Shown here: positions 28,950 to 37,597 of the stretch, in pieces
Position numbering within the stretch: position 1 is the first letter of the stretch
Layout of the letters: each line of letters opens with the position of its first letter
Assembly: GCF_000178995.1 (NCBI RefSeq)
Contig: NZ_ADVZ01000002.1
Coordinates: 124,001 to 188,000, forward strand
DNA length: 64,000 nt
From: Afipia sp. 1NLS2
GTDB lineage: Bacteria > Pseudomonadota > Alphaproteobacteria > Rhizobiales > Xanthobacteraceae
Direction of reading: 5' to 3'
Made by a program: the position numbers and the translations under genes
Notes under the pieces: generated by a model
Databases searched by the model: none
Seen by the model: the letters and a program-made list of their open reading frames with translations, nothing else
What the model was told of the DNA's origin: nothing

Positions 28950-29893
28950 AAGCGCTTCGCCTCCTCCTTATCCTGATCGCACTGGCCGTTCTGATCGCGG
29001 TGCCGTGGTTCGGCTCTGACGTGCTGGTGCAGTTCGGTATCAACGCGCTGTTGCTGGCCGTGCTGGCGCAAGGCTGGAACATCATCGGCGGCTATACCGG
29101 CTACGCTTCGTTCGGCAATTCGGCGTTTTACGGCCTTGGCAGCTACGGCGTTGGCATCGCCATGGTGCAGTGGGATCTGCCGTTTGGCGTTGGTCTTGCC
29201 TTTGGCGTGTTGCTGTCGGTCGTGTTCGCGATCCTGCTCGGCCTTCCGGTATTGCGGCTGAAGGGCCATTACTTCGCGATCGCGACGCTGGCGCTGGCGC
29301 AGGTCATGGCGGCCATCGTCTCCAACGTGAAGCTGGCGGGCCAGAACATCGGTCTTGTGCTGCCGCCGCTGAACAACGACATGCTGTTCTATGAACTGGC
29401 TCTGGCCTTGCTCGTGGCGGTGACGCTGACGATCTGGTGGCTGTCGCGCAGCAAGTTCGGTTTCGGCCTGATCGCCATCCGCGAGAACGAAGAGGGCGCC
29501 AAGGTGATGGGCGTCAACACGACGCTCTACAAGGTGATGGCGTTCGCACTGTCGGGTGTGTTCAGCGCGCTGGCGGGCGGCATTCATGCCTACTGGGTGA
29601 CATTCATCGATCCCGAAAGCGCCTTCGATATCAGCCTCAACGTCAAGATGATCATCATGGCGGTGTTCGGCGGCCCCGGCACCGTTCTCGGCCCGATTGT
29701 CGGTGCGCTGTCGCTGTCCGCGATCTCCGAAGTCCTGTCCAGCGAAGTCACCAGCATCGCGGGCCTGTTCTTCGGCGTCGTGGTGGTCGCGGCGGTAGTG
29801 CTGATGCCGCGCGGCCTCGCAGACATCATCCGCCAGTTCCGCAAGACGGGCTGGCGTTACTTCTCCGAAAACATCAAGGCGACCCGGCTGTGA
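28946..29893 (+). CDS. Branched-chain amino acid-type ABC transporter permease (LivM family)
   Basis: A 315-residue multi-spanning permease. Family motifs: NIIGGYTGYASFGNSAFYGLG, RLKGHYFAIATLALAQ, RENEEGAKVMGVNTT and FGGPGTVLGPIVGA, the last being the coupling segment for the ATPases. It pairs with the LivH-type gene through a four-base overlap, and with the LivG-type gene through another (GTGA at 29890), so translation of the operon is coupled throughout. Confidence 0.92.
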   Translation: MKALRLLLILIALAVLIAVPWFGSDVLVQFGINALLLAVLAQGWNIIGGYTGYASFGNSAFYGLGSYGVGIAMVQWDLPFGVGLAFGVLLSVVFAILLGLPVLRLKGHYFAIATLALAQVMAAIVSNVKLAGQNIGLVLPPLNNDMLFYELALALLVAVTLTIWWLSRSKFGFGLIAIRENEEGAKVMGVNTTLYKVMAFALSGVFSALAGGIHAYWVTFIDPESAFDISLNVKMIIMAVFGGPGTVLGPIVGALSLSAISEVLSSEVTSIAGLFFGVVVVAAVVLMPRGLADIIRQFRKTGWRYFSENIKATRL

Positions 29894-30624
29894 GCGCTAT
29901 ACTCGATGTTCAGAACGTCACGCGGCGGTTTGCCGGCCTGATTGCCGTCAACAACGTCAGCTTTTCGCTGCAGCCGAAGGAGATCCTCGGGATCATCGGC
30001 CCGAACGGCGCGGGCAAGACCACGCTGATCAGCCTGATCAGCGGTACGGTCGCGCCGACCTCCGGCGACATTCTGTTCGAAGGCAAATCGATCAATCCGC
30101 TGCAGACGTATCAACGTGCGCGCCTCGGCATCGGCCGCACCTTCCAGATCATGCGGCCGTTTCCCGGCCTGTCGGTGCTCGACAACGTCGCGGTTGGCGC
30201 GTTGTTCGGCCATGGCGGTGGTGAATCGCAATTGTCGCGGGCGCGCGAGATGGCGCGCGCGCAGCTTGATTTCGTCGGCCTCGGCGCGTTCGTCGATCAG
30301 CGCGCCGATGAACTCGGCGGACCGGGCCGCAAGCGGCTGGAACTCGCGAAGGCGCTGGCGATGCAGCCGAAAGTGCTGTTGTGCGACGAGGTGATGGCGG
30401 GTCTCAACCACGTCGAGATCGACGAGGTGATCGACGTCATCCGCAAGGTGCGCGACGAGGGCATCAGCATTCTCGTGATCGAGCACGTCATCAAGGCGAT
30501 CAAAAGCCTGTCCGACCGGCTCATGGTGCTGCATCACGGTGAGAAGATTGCCGACGGCGATCCGGACACCGTTCTTTCCAATCAGGCTGTTGTCGAAGCC
30601 TATCTCGGCAAGAGGCGCGCATGA
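29890..30624 (+). CDS. Branched-chain amino acid-type ABC transporter ATPase (LivG family)
   Basis: A 244-residue ATPase. Walker A is GPNGAGKTTL, Walker B VLLCDEVMAGL and the switch histidine is in VIEHV. The signature helix reads LGGPGRKRLELAKAL rather than the usual LSGGQ, so its canonical second serine-glycine pair is altered, as in some LivG-type subunits. The GTG start at 29890 overlaps the permease stop; the frame runs open further upstream but only inside the permease gene. It overlaps the LivF-type gene by four bases. Confidence 0.9.
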   Translation: MSAILDVQNVTRRFAGLIAVNNVSFSLQPKEILGIIGPNGAGKTTLISLISGTVAPTSGDILFEGKSINPLQTYQRARLGIGRTFQIMRPFPGLSVLDNVAVGALFGHGGGESQLSRAREMARAQLDFVGLGAFVDQRADELGGPGRKRLELAKALAMQPKVLLCDEVMAGLNHVEIDEVIDVIRKVRDEGISILVIEHVIKAIKSLSDRLMVLHHGEKIADGDPDTVLSNQAVVEAYLGKRRA

Positions 30625-31358
30625 CGATGGCGGCGGTTGCGGACAAGAAAGACGTGATGCTGAGCGTGCGCGGCGTCAGCGGCGGCTATGGCGGCATGCC
30701 GGTGCTCAACGATGTGTCGCTCGATGTTTATCCGGCGGAGATCGTGGCACTGGTCGGCAGTAACGGCGCCGGCAAGACCACGCTGTTGCGCGCGCTGTCG
30801 CGCGTCCTTGCCTGTACGGGCGAGATCATTCTCGACGGCAAGAATCTCGTGCCGATGACCTCGGATCAAGCGTTTGCTGTCGGCCTCGTGCAGGTGCCGG
30901 AAGGGCGGCAGTTGTTCGACCGCATGACGGTGCAGGACAATCTCTTGATGGGCGCGTTCCAGCGTAGGGACAAGGCGGGGGTCACGCGCGACCTCGACAA
31001 GATGTACACGCTGTTTCCGAAACTGTCGGAGCGCCGGCGTCAGCTCGCGGGCAGCATGTCCGGCGGCGAGCAGCAGATGTGCGCCATGGCGCGCGGCCTG
31101 ATGGCGGCGCCGAAGCTTTTGATGATCGATGAAATGAGCCTCGGCCTCGCGCCGGTGATCGCCGAGCAGTTGATGGAGGTGCTGGCCTCGATCCGCAACG
31201 ATGGCGTGACCGTGCTGCTCGTCGAGCAGGACATCCATCTGGCCCTGTCGGGTGCGGATCGCGGCTATGTCATGGAGACGGGCCGCATCGTCCATAGCGG
31301 ATCGGCCAAGGACCTGATCGACGATCCGCAGGTGCGCAAGGCCTATCTCGGGCTTTGA
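30621..31358 (+). CDS. Branched-chain amino acid-type ABC transporter ATPase (LivF family)
   Basis: A 245-residue ATPase with Walker A GSNGAGKTTLL, Q-loop region VQVPEGRQLFDRMTV typical of LivF, signature MSGGEQQMCAMARGL, Walker B LLMIDEMSLGLAP and switch histidine in EQDIHLAL. Last gene of the operon. Its stop codon directly abuts the stop of the convergent DUF454 gene, with no terminator visible between them. Confidence 0.93.
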   Translation: MTMAAVADKKDVMLSVRGVSGGYGGMPVLNDVSLDVYPAEIVALVGSNGAGKTTLLRALSRVLACTGEIILDGKNLVPMTSDQAFAVGLVQVPEGRQLFDRMTVQDNLLMGAFQRRDKAGVTRDLDKMYTLFPKLSERRRQLAGSMSGGEQQMCAMARGLMAAPKLLMIDEMSLGLAPVIAEQLMEVLASIRNDGVTVLLVEQDIHLALSGADRGYVMETGRIVHSGSAKDLIDDPQVRKAYLGL

Positions 31359-31715
31359 TTACGCAGAGGGCCTGCTGAACACGTAGGCAAGGCCCGACAG
31401 CATGATGATCCCGACGCCCGCTATCAACAGCGGGCCGGGGTTGCTGCCCATCCAGAATGCGATGAATCCGATACTCATGCCGGCGAACGCCATCAGTTTC
31501 GCCTTGCGGGGAATTGCGCCACGTTCGCGCCATGCCCGTAACATTGGCCCGAATTGGCGGTGTGAGAGAAGCCAGTTTTCAAGCCGCGGTGACGAACGGG
31601 CGAAGCAAGCCGCGGCGAGAATGAGGAATGGCGTCGTCGGCAGCACTGGCAGGAACGCGCCAATGAAGCCGAGTGCCAAGCATCCGATACCGAGAACGAG
31701 ATAGATGTGACGCAT
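31359..31715 (-). CDS. DUF454 (YbaN-type) inner membrane protein
   Basis: A 118-residue protein of the YbaN/DUF454 family. It begins MRHIYLVLGIGCLALGF and contains the family core FLPVLPTTPFLILAAACFARSSPRLENWL, followed by two more hydrophobic segments. The frame is open for 73 more codons upstream, but that stretch is not family-like, so ATG 31715 is chosen. Function of the family is not established; enterobacterial members are small membrane proteins often near porphyrin or respiratory genes. Confidence 0.85.
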   Translation of the reverse strand: MRHIYLVLGIGCLALGFIGAFLPVLPTTPFLILAAACFARSSPRLENWLLSHRQFGPMLRAWRERGAIPRKAKLMAFAGMSIGFIAFWMGSNPGPLLIAGVGIIMLSGLAYVFSRPSA

Positions 31716-31773
31716 GCAATGGCGACCGTGCCAATGGTCCTTGCGAAGTGATTGGACCGTCAGGCTGCCATAG

Positions 31774-31938
31774 GGCGGATGCTTTTTCAAAGGCGTCAGC
31801 TTTGAGCCGGGCGGAATGGTGGTTTTCCGCGATACCGATCCGAAACACTTCGCGCGCACGGGCAACGGGCCGGTCGAGTTGTTGCTGGTGGCTGCGCCAA
31901 AGGGATCGGTCGCGCCGGTGTGGCTCGGAGACAAATAG
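31774..31938 (+). pseudogene. Possible C-terminal remnant of an unidentified gene
   Basis: An open stretch without its own start signal reads FEPGGMVVFRDTDPKHFA and ends SVAPVWLGDK before TAG at 31936. The composition looks like real protein rather than antisense noise. It lies in the spacer between the DUF454 gene and the multiheme cytochrome gene. It could be the tail of a deleted gene. I do not recognise the family. Confidence 0.3.
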
Positions 31939-31964
31939 CGCGAGGCAACCCGGAACCAGCCAGT

Positions 31965-34430
31965 TTATGGCGCGCGCGGCTGGGTAGATCGACGAAGTTC
32001 TTGAATCAGCGTAGCTAGATCCTGGTCAGGTGGCCCGACAGTCGCGAGCTTTTTCGCGTAGCTGAGCGCAGCTGCGGCATCTCCCGCCCCTCGGCTGAAC
32101 GAAACGAGGGCCTGAAGAATCTCGCGATCCTTTGGATGGTTGTGCAGGGCGTTCTTCAAAACGGTCATGGCTTCCTCGTACTGGCCGCTGGAATGCAGCG
32201 CGACAGCATAAACGTAGGCGTAGCGCGGCTGATACGGCTCCAGTTCTGTGGCTTGATGCAATTCGGTTAGCGCGCCCTCCGGCCGTTTGAGTCTTATCAG
32301 TGTTAGGCCCAGCGCCTGATGCAGGGCCGCGTCGCGCGGTGAACTCACAAGCGCAGCGTGCAGGACAATTTCGCCCTCGCTGTCCCGGCCGCGTTGCCGA
32401 TAAAGATCGGCGAGGTTAATCGCCGCCGTAGCATATTGCGGACTGAGCCTGAGGGCGGCCCTGTATTCGGCCTCGGCCTCCTGCAATTGTCCACGCTGCG
32501 CGAGGAAATTTCCGAGCGTGGTACGGGATTCCGGTCGCTCCGCGTTGGCGCGCTGGGCGGCGATGAACTCGGTCGCCGCCCGATCAAAGGTCGTGCGGTC
32601 CTGTGCTGGCTGGTCCGCGGTCGGTACGGCCGCCAGCAGCGAGGCCGCCCTGATGCGGACGCCGCGAACGGGATCGGACAACAGCGGGGACACAAGGTAC
32701 CAGAGCTGACCGGCGGGCACATTTTCCAACATGTCGAGGGCGCCAATCCGAACCATCGGATCGGGATCGGCAAGCGCAGTGCGGGCCGTCGCGACATTGG
32801 CCGCCGTCACGCGCGATGCAAGTTCGTCGAGTGCGCTGGCGCGGACCACAGCAGGCACCTTATGATCCGCAGCAAGGACGGACAGCAGCGCGGCGGCATC
32901 GGCCTGGTCGGTGCGGGCGGCATGGAATGCCGGTGCGTAACCTTGGAAGCCCTTTCGGATTGGACCGAACCATCGCTCGACTGCTGCGGCGGACCATTGC
33001 GGTGACTTGTCGTGATGACAGTCGTTGCATGCGTTCGGCGTTCCCAACGTGACGGACAGATCGGGACGTGGAATCCTGAAGGCGTGATCATGCCTGATAT
33101 CGACCACCATATAGGTCCGGGCTGGCATGTGGCACGAGATGCAGGTCGGCGCCGGGTCGACGGTCGCATGCTGGCGATGCTTCACATCGGCGTATTTGTC
33201 GGAGGCATGGCACTGCAGGCAGACGCCTTCGCCGGAGATGCGAAGCTTCGCGCTGTGCGGCTCGTGACAATCGCTGCAGGTGACACCGGCGGCAAACATC
33301 CTGCCTTGCTTGAACGGCGTGTAATTGTACGGTTCCTCGACATCGCGGATCTGGCCGTCGGCATGATATGTGATGCGCGCCAACGCTTCGACCACATGGG
33401 TCTGCGACAACGATTGTCCGGGTATCCAGTTTTCAAGGAAACCGGCGCGGCGCGCGTGGCAGAGCCCGCAAGTCTCAACTTCTTTGCGCAGCGTTGGCGG
33501 CCCTGCGGAGCGTTGGGCGCTTCCGGTCTGTGGGTCTATCGGCCAGGTGACGCCTTGATGTTCGTCAAACCGCACCAGCAATCCCTTGCTGGAATCCTCG
33601 CGCTTGCCAAACGGCCACCAGTTCCGTTGATCGCGCGCCCAGGCGGTATGGCGCGAGCCCTGCCCATGACAGGCTTCGCAGCCGACACTGATTTCCGCCC
33701 ATGTGGTGGTGAAGCGATCTTTGGCCGCGTCGTAGTTCTTGCGCAGGCCGGTCGAGTGGCACTCGGCACACATGAAATTCCAGTTCTGGTTCAGCTTGGT
33801 CCAGTGCAGGATATCGTCATGTTTGATCTCTTCGTTGGGTGAAAGGTGAAACCAGCGCTGGCCACCCCTGTCCTGCGGCCTCGAGTCCCAGGCGAGCGGC
33901 AACGCCTGCAGGCGGCCGTCGGGAAACTCGATCAGATATTGCTGCAGCGGATCGATGCCGAACGTATATTTCACTTCGAACACGGCAAGCTTACCGTCGG
34001 CGCCGTCGGTCTCGACCAGAAATTTGCCGCCCTTGCGAAAGAAGCGGGAATGCACGCCGTAATAGTCGAAGCTCGCGTCGTTGAAATTGCCGAGCACGGT
34101 CCGGTCGGTGGCGTGCTGCATCGCGGCCTTGTGCTGCGAGGCGTTCCATAATTTGGCTTCGGCCTGGTGGCAACCTGCGCAGGTTTCGCTTCCGACGAAG
34201 CTGGCGATGGATGGGCTTTGGGCTTTCGATGTCGTTCCGCTATGATTGAGAAACTGGAAGGCAACACCGAAAGCGAAGACGGCGGCCGCTGCGACTGCTA
34301 TCGCTATCCAGACGGCGCGCCTCGGCAGGATGGCCTGCCGGTCTGGCTTTAGATTTAGCAGCGACGAAACCGGCAAAGGCGCGAAGGCCTTCGGTGTCTT
34401 GCTAGCTGATTTGCTCCGCTTGTGTGCCAA
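31965..34430 (-). CDS. Eight-heme c-type cytochrome with HEAT and TPR repeats
   Basis: An 821-residue exported protein anchored by a helix at about 38-60. Eight CxxCH heme sites are visible: CAGCH 84, CAECH 221, CEACH 251, CGLCH 321, CSDCH 385, CLQCH 404, CISCH 430, CNDCH 468. A HEAT-like region follows at about 505-620, with ADPDPMVRIGALDMLENVPA. TPR repeats lie at about 625-790, with QLQEAEAEYRAALRLSPQYA. The heme part recalls multiheme c554/nitrite-reductase-like proteins that shuttle electrons in the periplasm; the repeats suggest docking to a partner. Electron donor and acceptor are unknown. It is the first gene of the accessory region and is divergent from a small secreted protein. Confidence 0.88.
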   Translation of the reverse strand: MAHKRSKSASKTPKAFAPLPVSSLLNLKPDRQAILPRRAVWIAIAVAAAAVFAFGVAFQFLNHSGTTSKAQSPSIASFVGSETCAGCHQAEAKLWNASQHKAAMQHATDRTVLGNFNDASFDYYGVHSRFFRKGGKFLVETDGADGKLAVFEVKYTFGIDPLQQYLIEFPDGRLQALPLAWDSRPQDRGGQRWFHLSPNEEIKHDDILHWTKLNQNWNFMCAECHSTGLRKNYDAAKDRFTTTWAEISVGCEACHGQGSRHTAWARDQRNWWPFGKREDSSKGLLVRFDEHQGVTWPIDPQTGSAQRSAGPPTLRKEVETCGLCHARRAGFLENWIPGQSLSQTHVVEALARITYHADGQIRDVEEPYNYTPFKQGRMFAAGVTCSDCHEPHSAKLRISGEGVCLQCHASDKYADVKHRQHATVDPAPTCISCHMPARTYMVVDIRHDHAFRIPRPDLSVTLGTPNACNDCHHDKSPQWSAAAVERWFGPIRKGFQGYAPAFHAARTDQADAAALLSVLAADHKVPAVVRASALDELASRVTAANVATARTALADPDPMVRIGALDMLENVPAGQLWYLVSPLLSDPVRGVRIRAASLLAAVPTADQPAQDRTTFDRAATEFIAAQRANAERPESRTTLGNFLAQRGQLQEAEAEYRAALRLSPQYATAAINLADLYRQRGRDSEGEIVLHAALVSSPRDAALHQALGLTLIRLKRPEGALTELHQATELEPYQPRYAYVYAVALHSSGQYEEAMTVLKNALHNHPKDREILQALVSFSRGAGDAAAALSYAKKLATVGPPDQDLATLIQELRRSTQPRAP

Positions 34431-34715
34431 ACGACTGCCCTTCAGCCCTGCTGCTCAACCGCGATCACGCAATCCTTCGTCGACACCACTGCATCCGGCA
34501 TCCAGCATCGACTGCCTCGGCATTGTGTCAAGTGGTAGGCACGTGGTCTGCACGCAACCCTCCCACCGAGTCAATCAAGGTAAGACCGTCGCAGCGTCCG
34601 GCTAACCTCAAGCAGTATTGCGCGGTAATCACCTGCATACGGGGCTTGATCTGCGTCAATATACATATCGCTCGATCTCGACATTCTGGAAACTAGAACA
34701 ACGGAGGACGCCGGG
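34431..34715. other. Spacer between multiheme cytochrome and small secreted protein genes
   Basis: 285 bases between divergent genes. No gene, RNA or repeat is recognisable. A purine-rich ribosome site (CGGAGGACG) lies just before the downstream ATG at 34716. Confidence 0.5.
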
Positions 34716-34967
34716 ATGAAGCTATCGATTGCAATATCGGCGCTGCTGACGACGGGGCTCGTCGCCGGCTTCGTTGCTGCAAGGCCCGAAAGAGCAAGCG
34801 CGGTGGTATACTGCCAGTATGTTGAATATCCCGTTGGCTGCATCGTCAGACCTGGCGTCGTGCTGCGGCCGCGTCCTGTCGCGCGTGCTGTAGTGAGACC
34901 CGGCGCAAGAGTGCGGGGAACGCCGATGAACCGCGGCGGCCCTGTCAATCGCGCCGGCCGACGCTGA
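34716..34967 (+). CDS. Small secreted Arg/Pro/Val-rich protein
   Basis: An 83-residue protein. A hydrophobic signal segment (about 1-28) ends in RASA, followed by VVYCQYVEYPVGCIVRPGVV and a basic Arg/Pro/Gly tail. Two cysteines 11 residues apart could form a disulphide. A good ribosome site precedes ATG 34716. Short secreted proteins of this kind recur in Bradyrhizobium-type genomes without known function. It is not clearly part of an operon. Confidence 0.65.
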   Translation: MKLSIAISALLTTGLVAGFVAARPERASAVVYCQYVEYPVGCIVRPGVVLRPRPVARAVVRPGARVRGTPMNRGGPVNRAGRR

Positions 34968-35066
34968 TCCGGGTTTTCAACCGCTTGCACCGAGTTGTGG
35001 ATGCGCGAGTGCACATGCCTGCATTAGTCATCATTTGTTGTCGTTCATTTCCCGGAGGTTGGTGAC

Positions 35067-37505
35067 ATGAGATCTATGATGACGGCGCTCGCCGCACTGT
35101 CCTCGATTGCGCTGCTGGCAATTCCGGCGAACGCGCAGCAGGCAGCTTCTCCGGAGATAGTGCTTCCGGCGGATCGTTCGGTCTTGCCGATCCCGGAACC
35201 GCAATACCCACACAGCACTGTATTCGACGCGCGCAATGCAACGCCGCCGCCTCGATTCGAAGTGAAAGCACCGGCGGCTGCGCCGAACGTGCTCATCGTC
35301 CTCATCGATGATATGGGTTTCGGTCAGTCGAGTGCCTTCGGCGGGCCGATTCACATGCCGACGGTGGAAAGTTTGGCGAACGAGGGGCTGCGCTACAACG
35401 AATTTCACACCACGGCGCTTTGTTCGCCGACCCGATCGGCGCTGCTGAGCGGCCGTAACCATCACATGAATAACTTCGGTTCGATCGCGGAAACTGCGAC
35501 GACCTTTCCGGGGCAGACCGGACAGCGCCCCAACAGCGTAGCTACCGTGGCAGAGATGCTAAGGCTGAATGGCTACAGCACCGCCCATTTCGGCAAAAAT
35601 CACGAAACTGCGGCGTGGGAAGTGAGTCCGTCGGGCCCGACCGACCGCTGGCCAACCCGTCAGGGCTTTGACAAGTTTTACGGGTTCATGGGCGGCGAGA
35701 CCAACCAATGGGCTCCGCTGATCTATGATGGGATGACCCAGGTCGAGCCGTCGAAAGATCCGAATTACAATTTCATGACGGACATGACCAACAAGGCGAT
35801 CGACTGGATGCAGTACCAGAAGTCGCTGACGCCCGATAAGCCGTTCTTCATTTACTTTGCGCCGGGCGCAACCCATGCCCCGCACCATGTGCCAAAGGAA
35901 TGGATCGCCAAGTACAAGGGCAAGTTCGATCAGGGCTGGGACAAGCTGCGCGAGGAAACGCTGGCCCGCCAGATCAAGCTCGGCGTGGTGCCGCCGAATA
36001 CGAAACTCGCCCCCAAGCCGGAAGCCATAAAGGACTGGGCCACGCTGAGCGCGGACGAGCAAAAGCTGTTTGCGCGCCAGATGGAAGTGTTCGCCGGCTT
36101 CGGCGAATACGCCGATACCGAGATCGGCCGGCTGATCGATGCCATCAAGGCGACCGGCCAACTCGACAACACGCTGGTCTTCTACATTGTCGGCGACAAC
36201 GGCGCGAGTGCCGAAGGAGGCATGAACGGCTTGTTCAACGAGATGACCTATTTCAACGGCGTGCAGGAAACCGTTCAGGATATCCTCAAACATTACGACG
36301 ACCTCGGCGGCCCGATGACGTACAGCCATTATGCGGCCGGATGGGCAGTCGCGGGAGATACGCCCTTCACGTGGACGAAGCAGGTGGCTTCGAGCTATGG
36401 CGGCACCCGCAATGGCATGGTGATTCATTGGCCGAAGGGCATTGCGGCGAAGGGTGAGCTGCGTTCGCAGTGGCATCACGTGATCGATATCGTGCCGACG
36501 ATCTTGGAGGCGGCCAGCTTGCCAGAGCCCAAGAGCGTGAATGGCACGGTTCAGACACCGATCGAGGGAACGAGCATGGTCTACTCCTTTGCCGATCCCA
36601 AGGCGGACAGCACCCATAAAACGCAGTACTTCGAAATCTTCGGCAACCGCGCGGTGTACCATGATGGCTGGCTGGCCGGAACGATCCACCGGGCAGCGTG
36701 GGAAACCAAGAATCGCCGTCCGCTCGAAGAGGATATCTGGGAGCTTTACGATACGCGGACGGACTTCAGCCTGGCGAACAATCTCGCGGCAAAGAACCCG
36801 GATAAGCTGAAGGAGCTTCAGGAGCTGTTTCTCAAGGAGGCAGTCAAGTATTCTGTGTTGCCGCTCGACGACCGCACTCTGGAGCGACTGAACGCGGCGA
36901 TGGTCGGACGGCCCGACTTGATGGCTGGACGTACCTCCCTGACGGTGCACGAGGGCATGCTCGGGATGTCCGAGAACGTGTTCATCAATACGAAGAACCG
37001 CTCGCATGTCATTACTGCGGATGTGGAAATCCCGAAGGCGGGTGCCAGCGGAGCCATCCTTGCCCAGGCTGGCAGGTTCGGCGGGTGGAGTCTGTACCTG
37101 AAGGATGGCAAGCCGACGTACACCTACAATTTCCTTGGCTTGCAGCGATTTACGGTGGCTTCCCAGCAGGCATTGCCGGCCGGAAAGGTCACGATCCGAT
37201 TCGAGTTCGCCTACGACGGCGGCGGGATCGGCAAGGGCGGTACAGGTACGATGTTTGTCAACGGCAAAAGAGTTGCCAGCGGCCGCATCGAGCAGACTCA
37301 GTGCTGCGGCTTCTCAGCCGACGAAGGTGCCGATGTCGGGGCCGACGAGGGCACCCCCGTCACGGAGGCCTACAAGGTGCCGTTCAAATTTACCGGCAAA
37401 ATCGGCGAGGTGACGATCGAGTTGAAGGAAATGAAGAAGGCCGACAGTGAAGAAGCTGTACAGGGCCGCAAGGCGGCGGTGCTGAAGAAGGGACTGTCTG
37501 ATTGA
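35067..37505 (+). CDS. Exported arylsulfatase
   Basis: An 812-residue sulfatase with a signal peptide (about 1-24, ending ANA-QQ). The catalytic cysteine that becomes formylglycine is Cys119 in CSPTRSALLSGR. Metal ligands are visible in VLIDDMGFG (Asp81-Asp82), and DNGASAEGG lies further on. The C-terminal third (about 620-800) adds a beta-rich domain seen in long sulfatases of the AtsA type. It would release sulfate from an organic sulfate ester in the periplasm. Maturation needs a formylglycine-generating enzyme, not found in the window. Followed 92 bases later by a DUF1254 gene. Confidence 0.93.
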   Translation: MRSMMTALAALSSIALLAIPANAQQAASPEIVLPADRSVLPIPEPQYPHSTVFDARNATPPPRFEVKAPAAAPNVLIVLIDDMGFGQSSAFGGPIHMPTVESLANEGLRYNEFHTTALCSPTRSALLSGRNHHMNNFGSIAETATTFPGQTGQRPNSVATVAEMLRLNGYSTAHFGKNHETAAWEVSPSGPTDRWPTRQGFDKFYGFMGGETNQWAPLIYDGMTQVEPSKDPNYNFMTDMTNKAIDWMQYQKSLTPDKPFFIYFAPGATHAPHHVPKEWIAKYKGKFDQGWDKLREETLARQIKLGVVPPNTKLAPKPEAIKDWATLSADEQKLFARQMEVFAGFGEYADTEIGRLIDAIKATGQLDNTLVFYIVGDNGASAEGGMNGLFNEMTYFNGVQETVQDILKHYDDLGGPMTYSHYAAGWAVAGDTPFTWTKQVASSYGGTRNGMVIHWPKGIAAKGELRSQWHHVIDIVPTILEAASLPEPKSVNGTVQTPIEGTSMVYSFADPKADSTHKTQYFEIFGNRAVYHDGWLAGTIHRAAWETKNRRPLEEDIWELYDTRTDFSLANNLAAKNPDKLKELQELFLKEAVKYSVLPLDDRTLERLNAAMVGRPDLMAGRTSLTVHEGMLGMSENVFINTKNRSHVITADVEIPKAGASGAILAQAGRFGGWSLYLKDGKPTYTYNFLGLQRFTVASQQALPAGKVTIRFEFAYDGGGIGKGGTGTMFVNGKRVASGRIEQTQCCGFSADEGADVGADEGTPVTEAYKVPFKFTGKIGEVTIELKEMKKADSEEAVQGRKAAVLKKGLSD

Positions 37506-37597
37506 GAAGACTGGGGGCGCGCAACAACAGGATTGGGCATCCTACCGCCACTACGATTCTTTGAGATCACCGCGCTCCTGAAAAAGGCGACAACACG

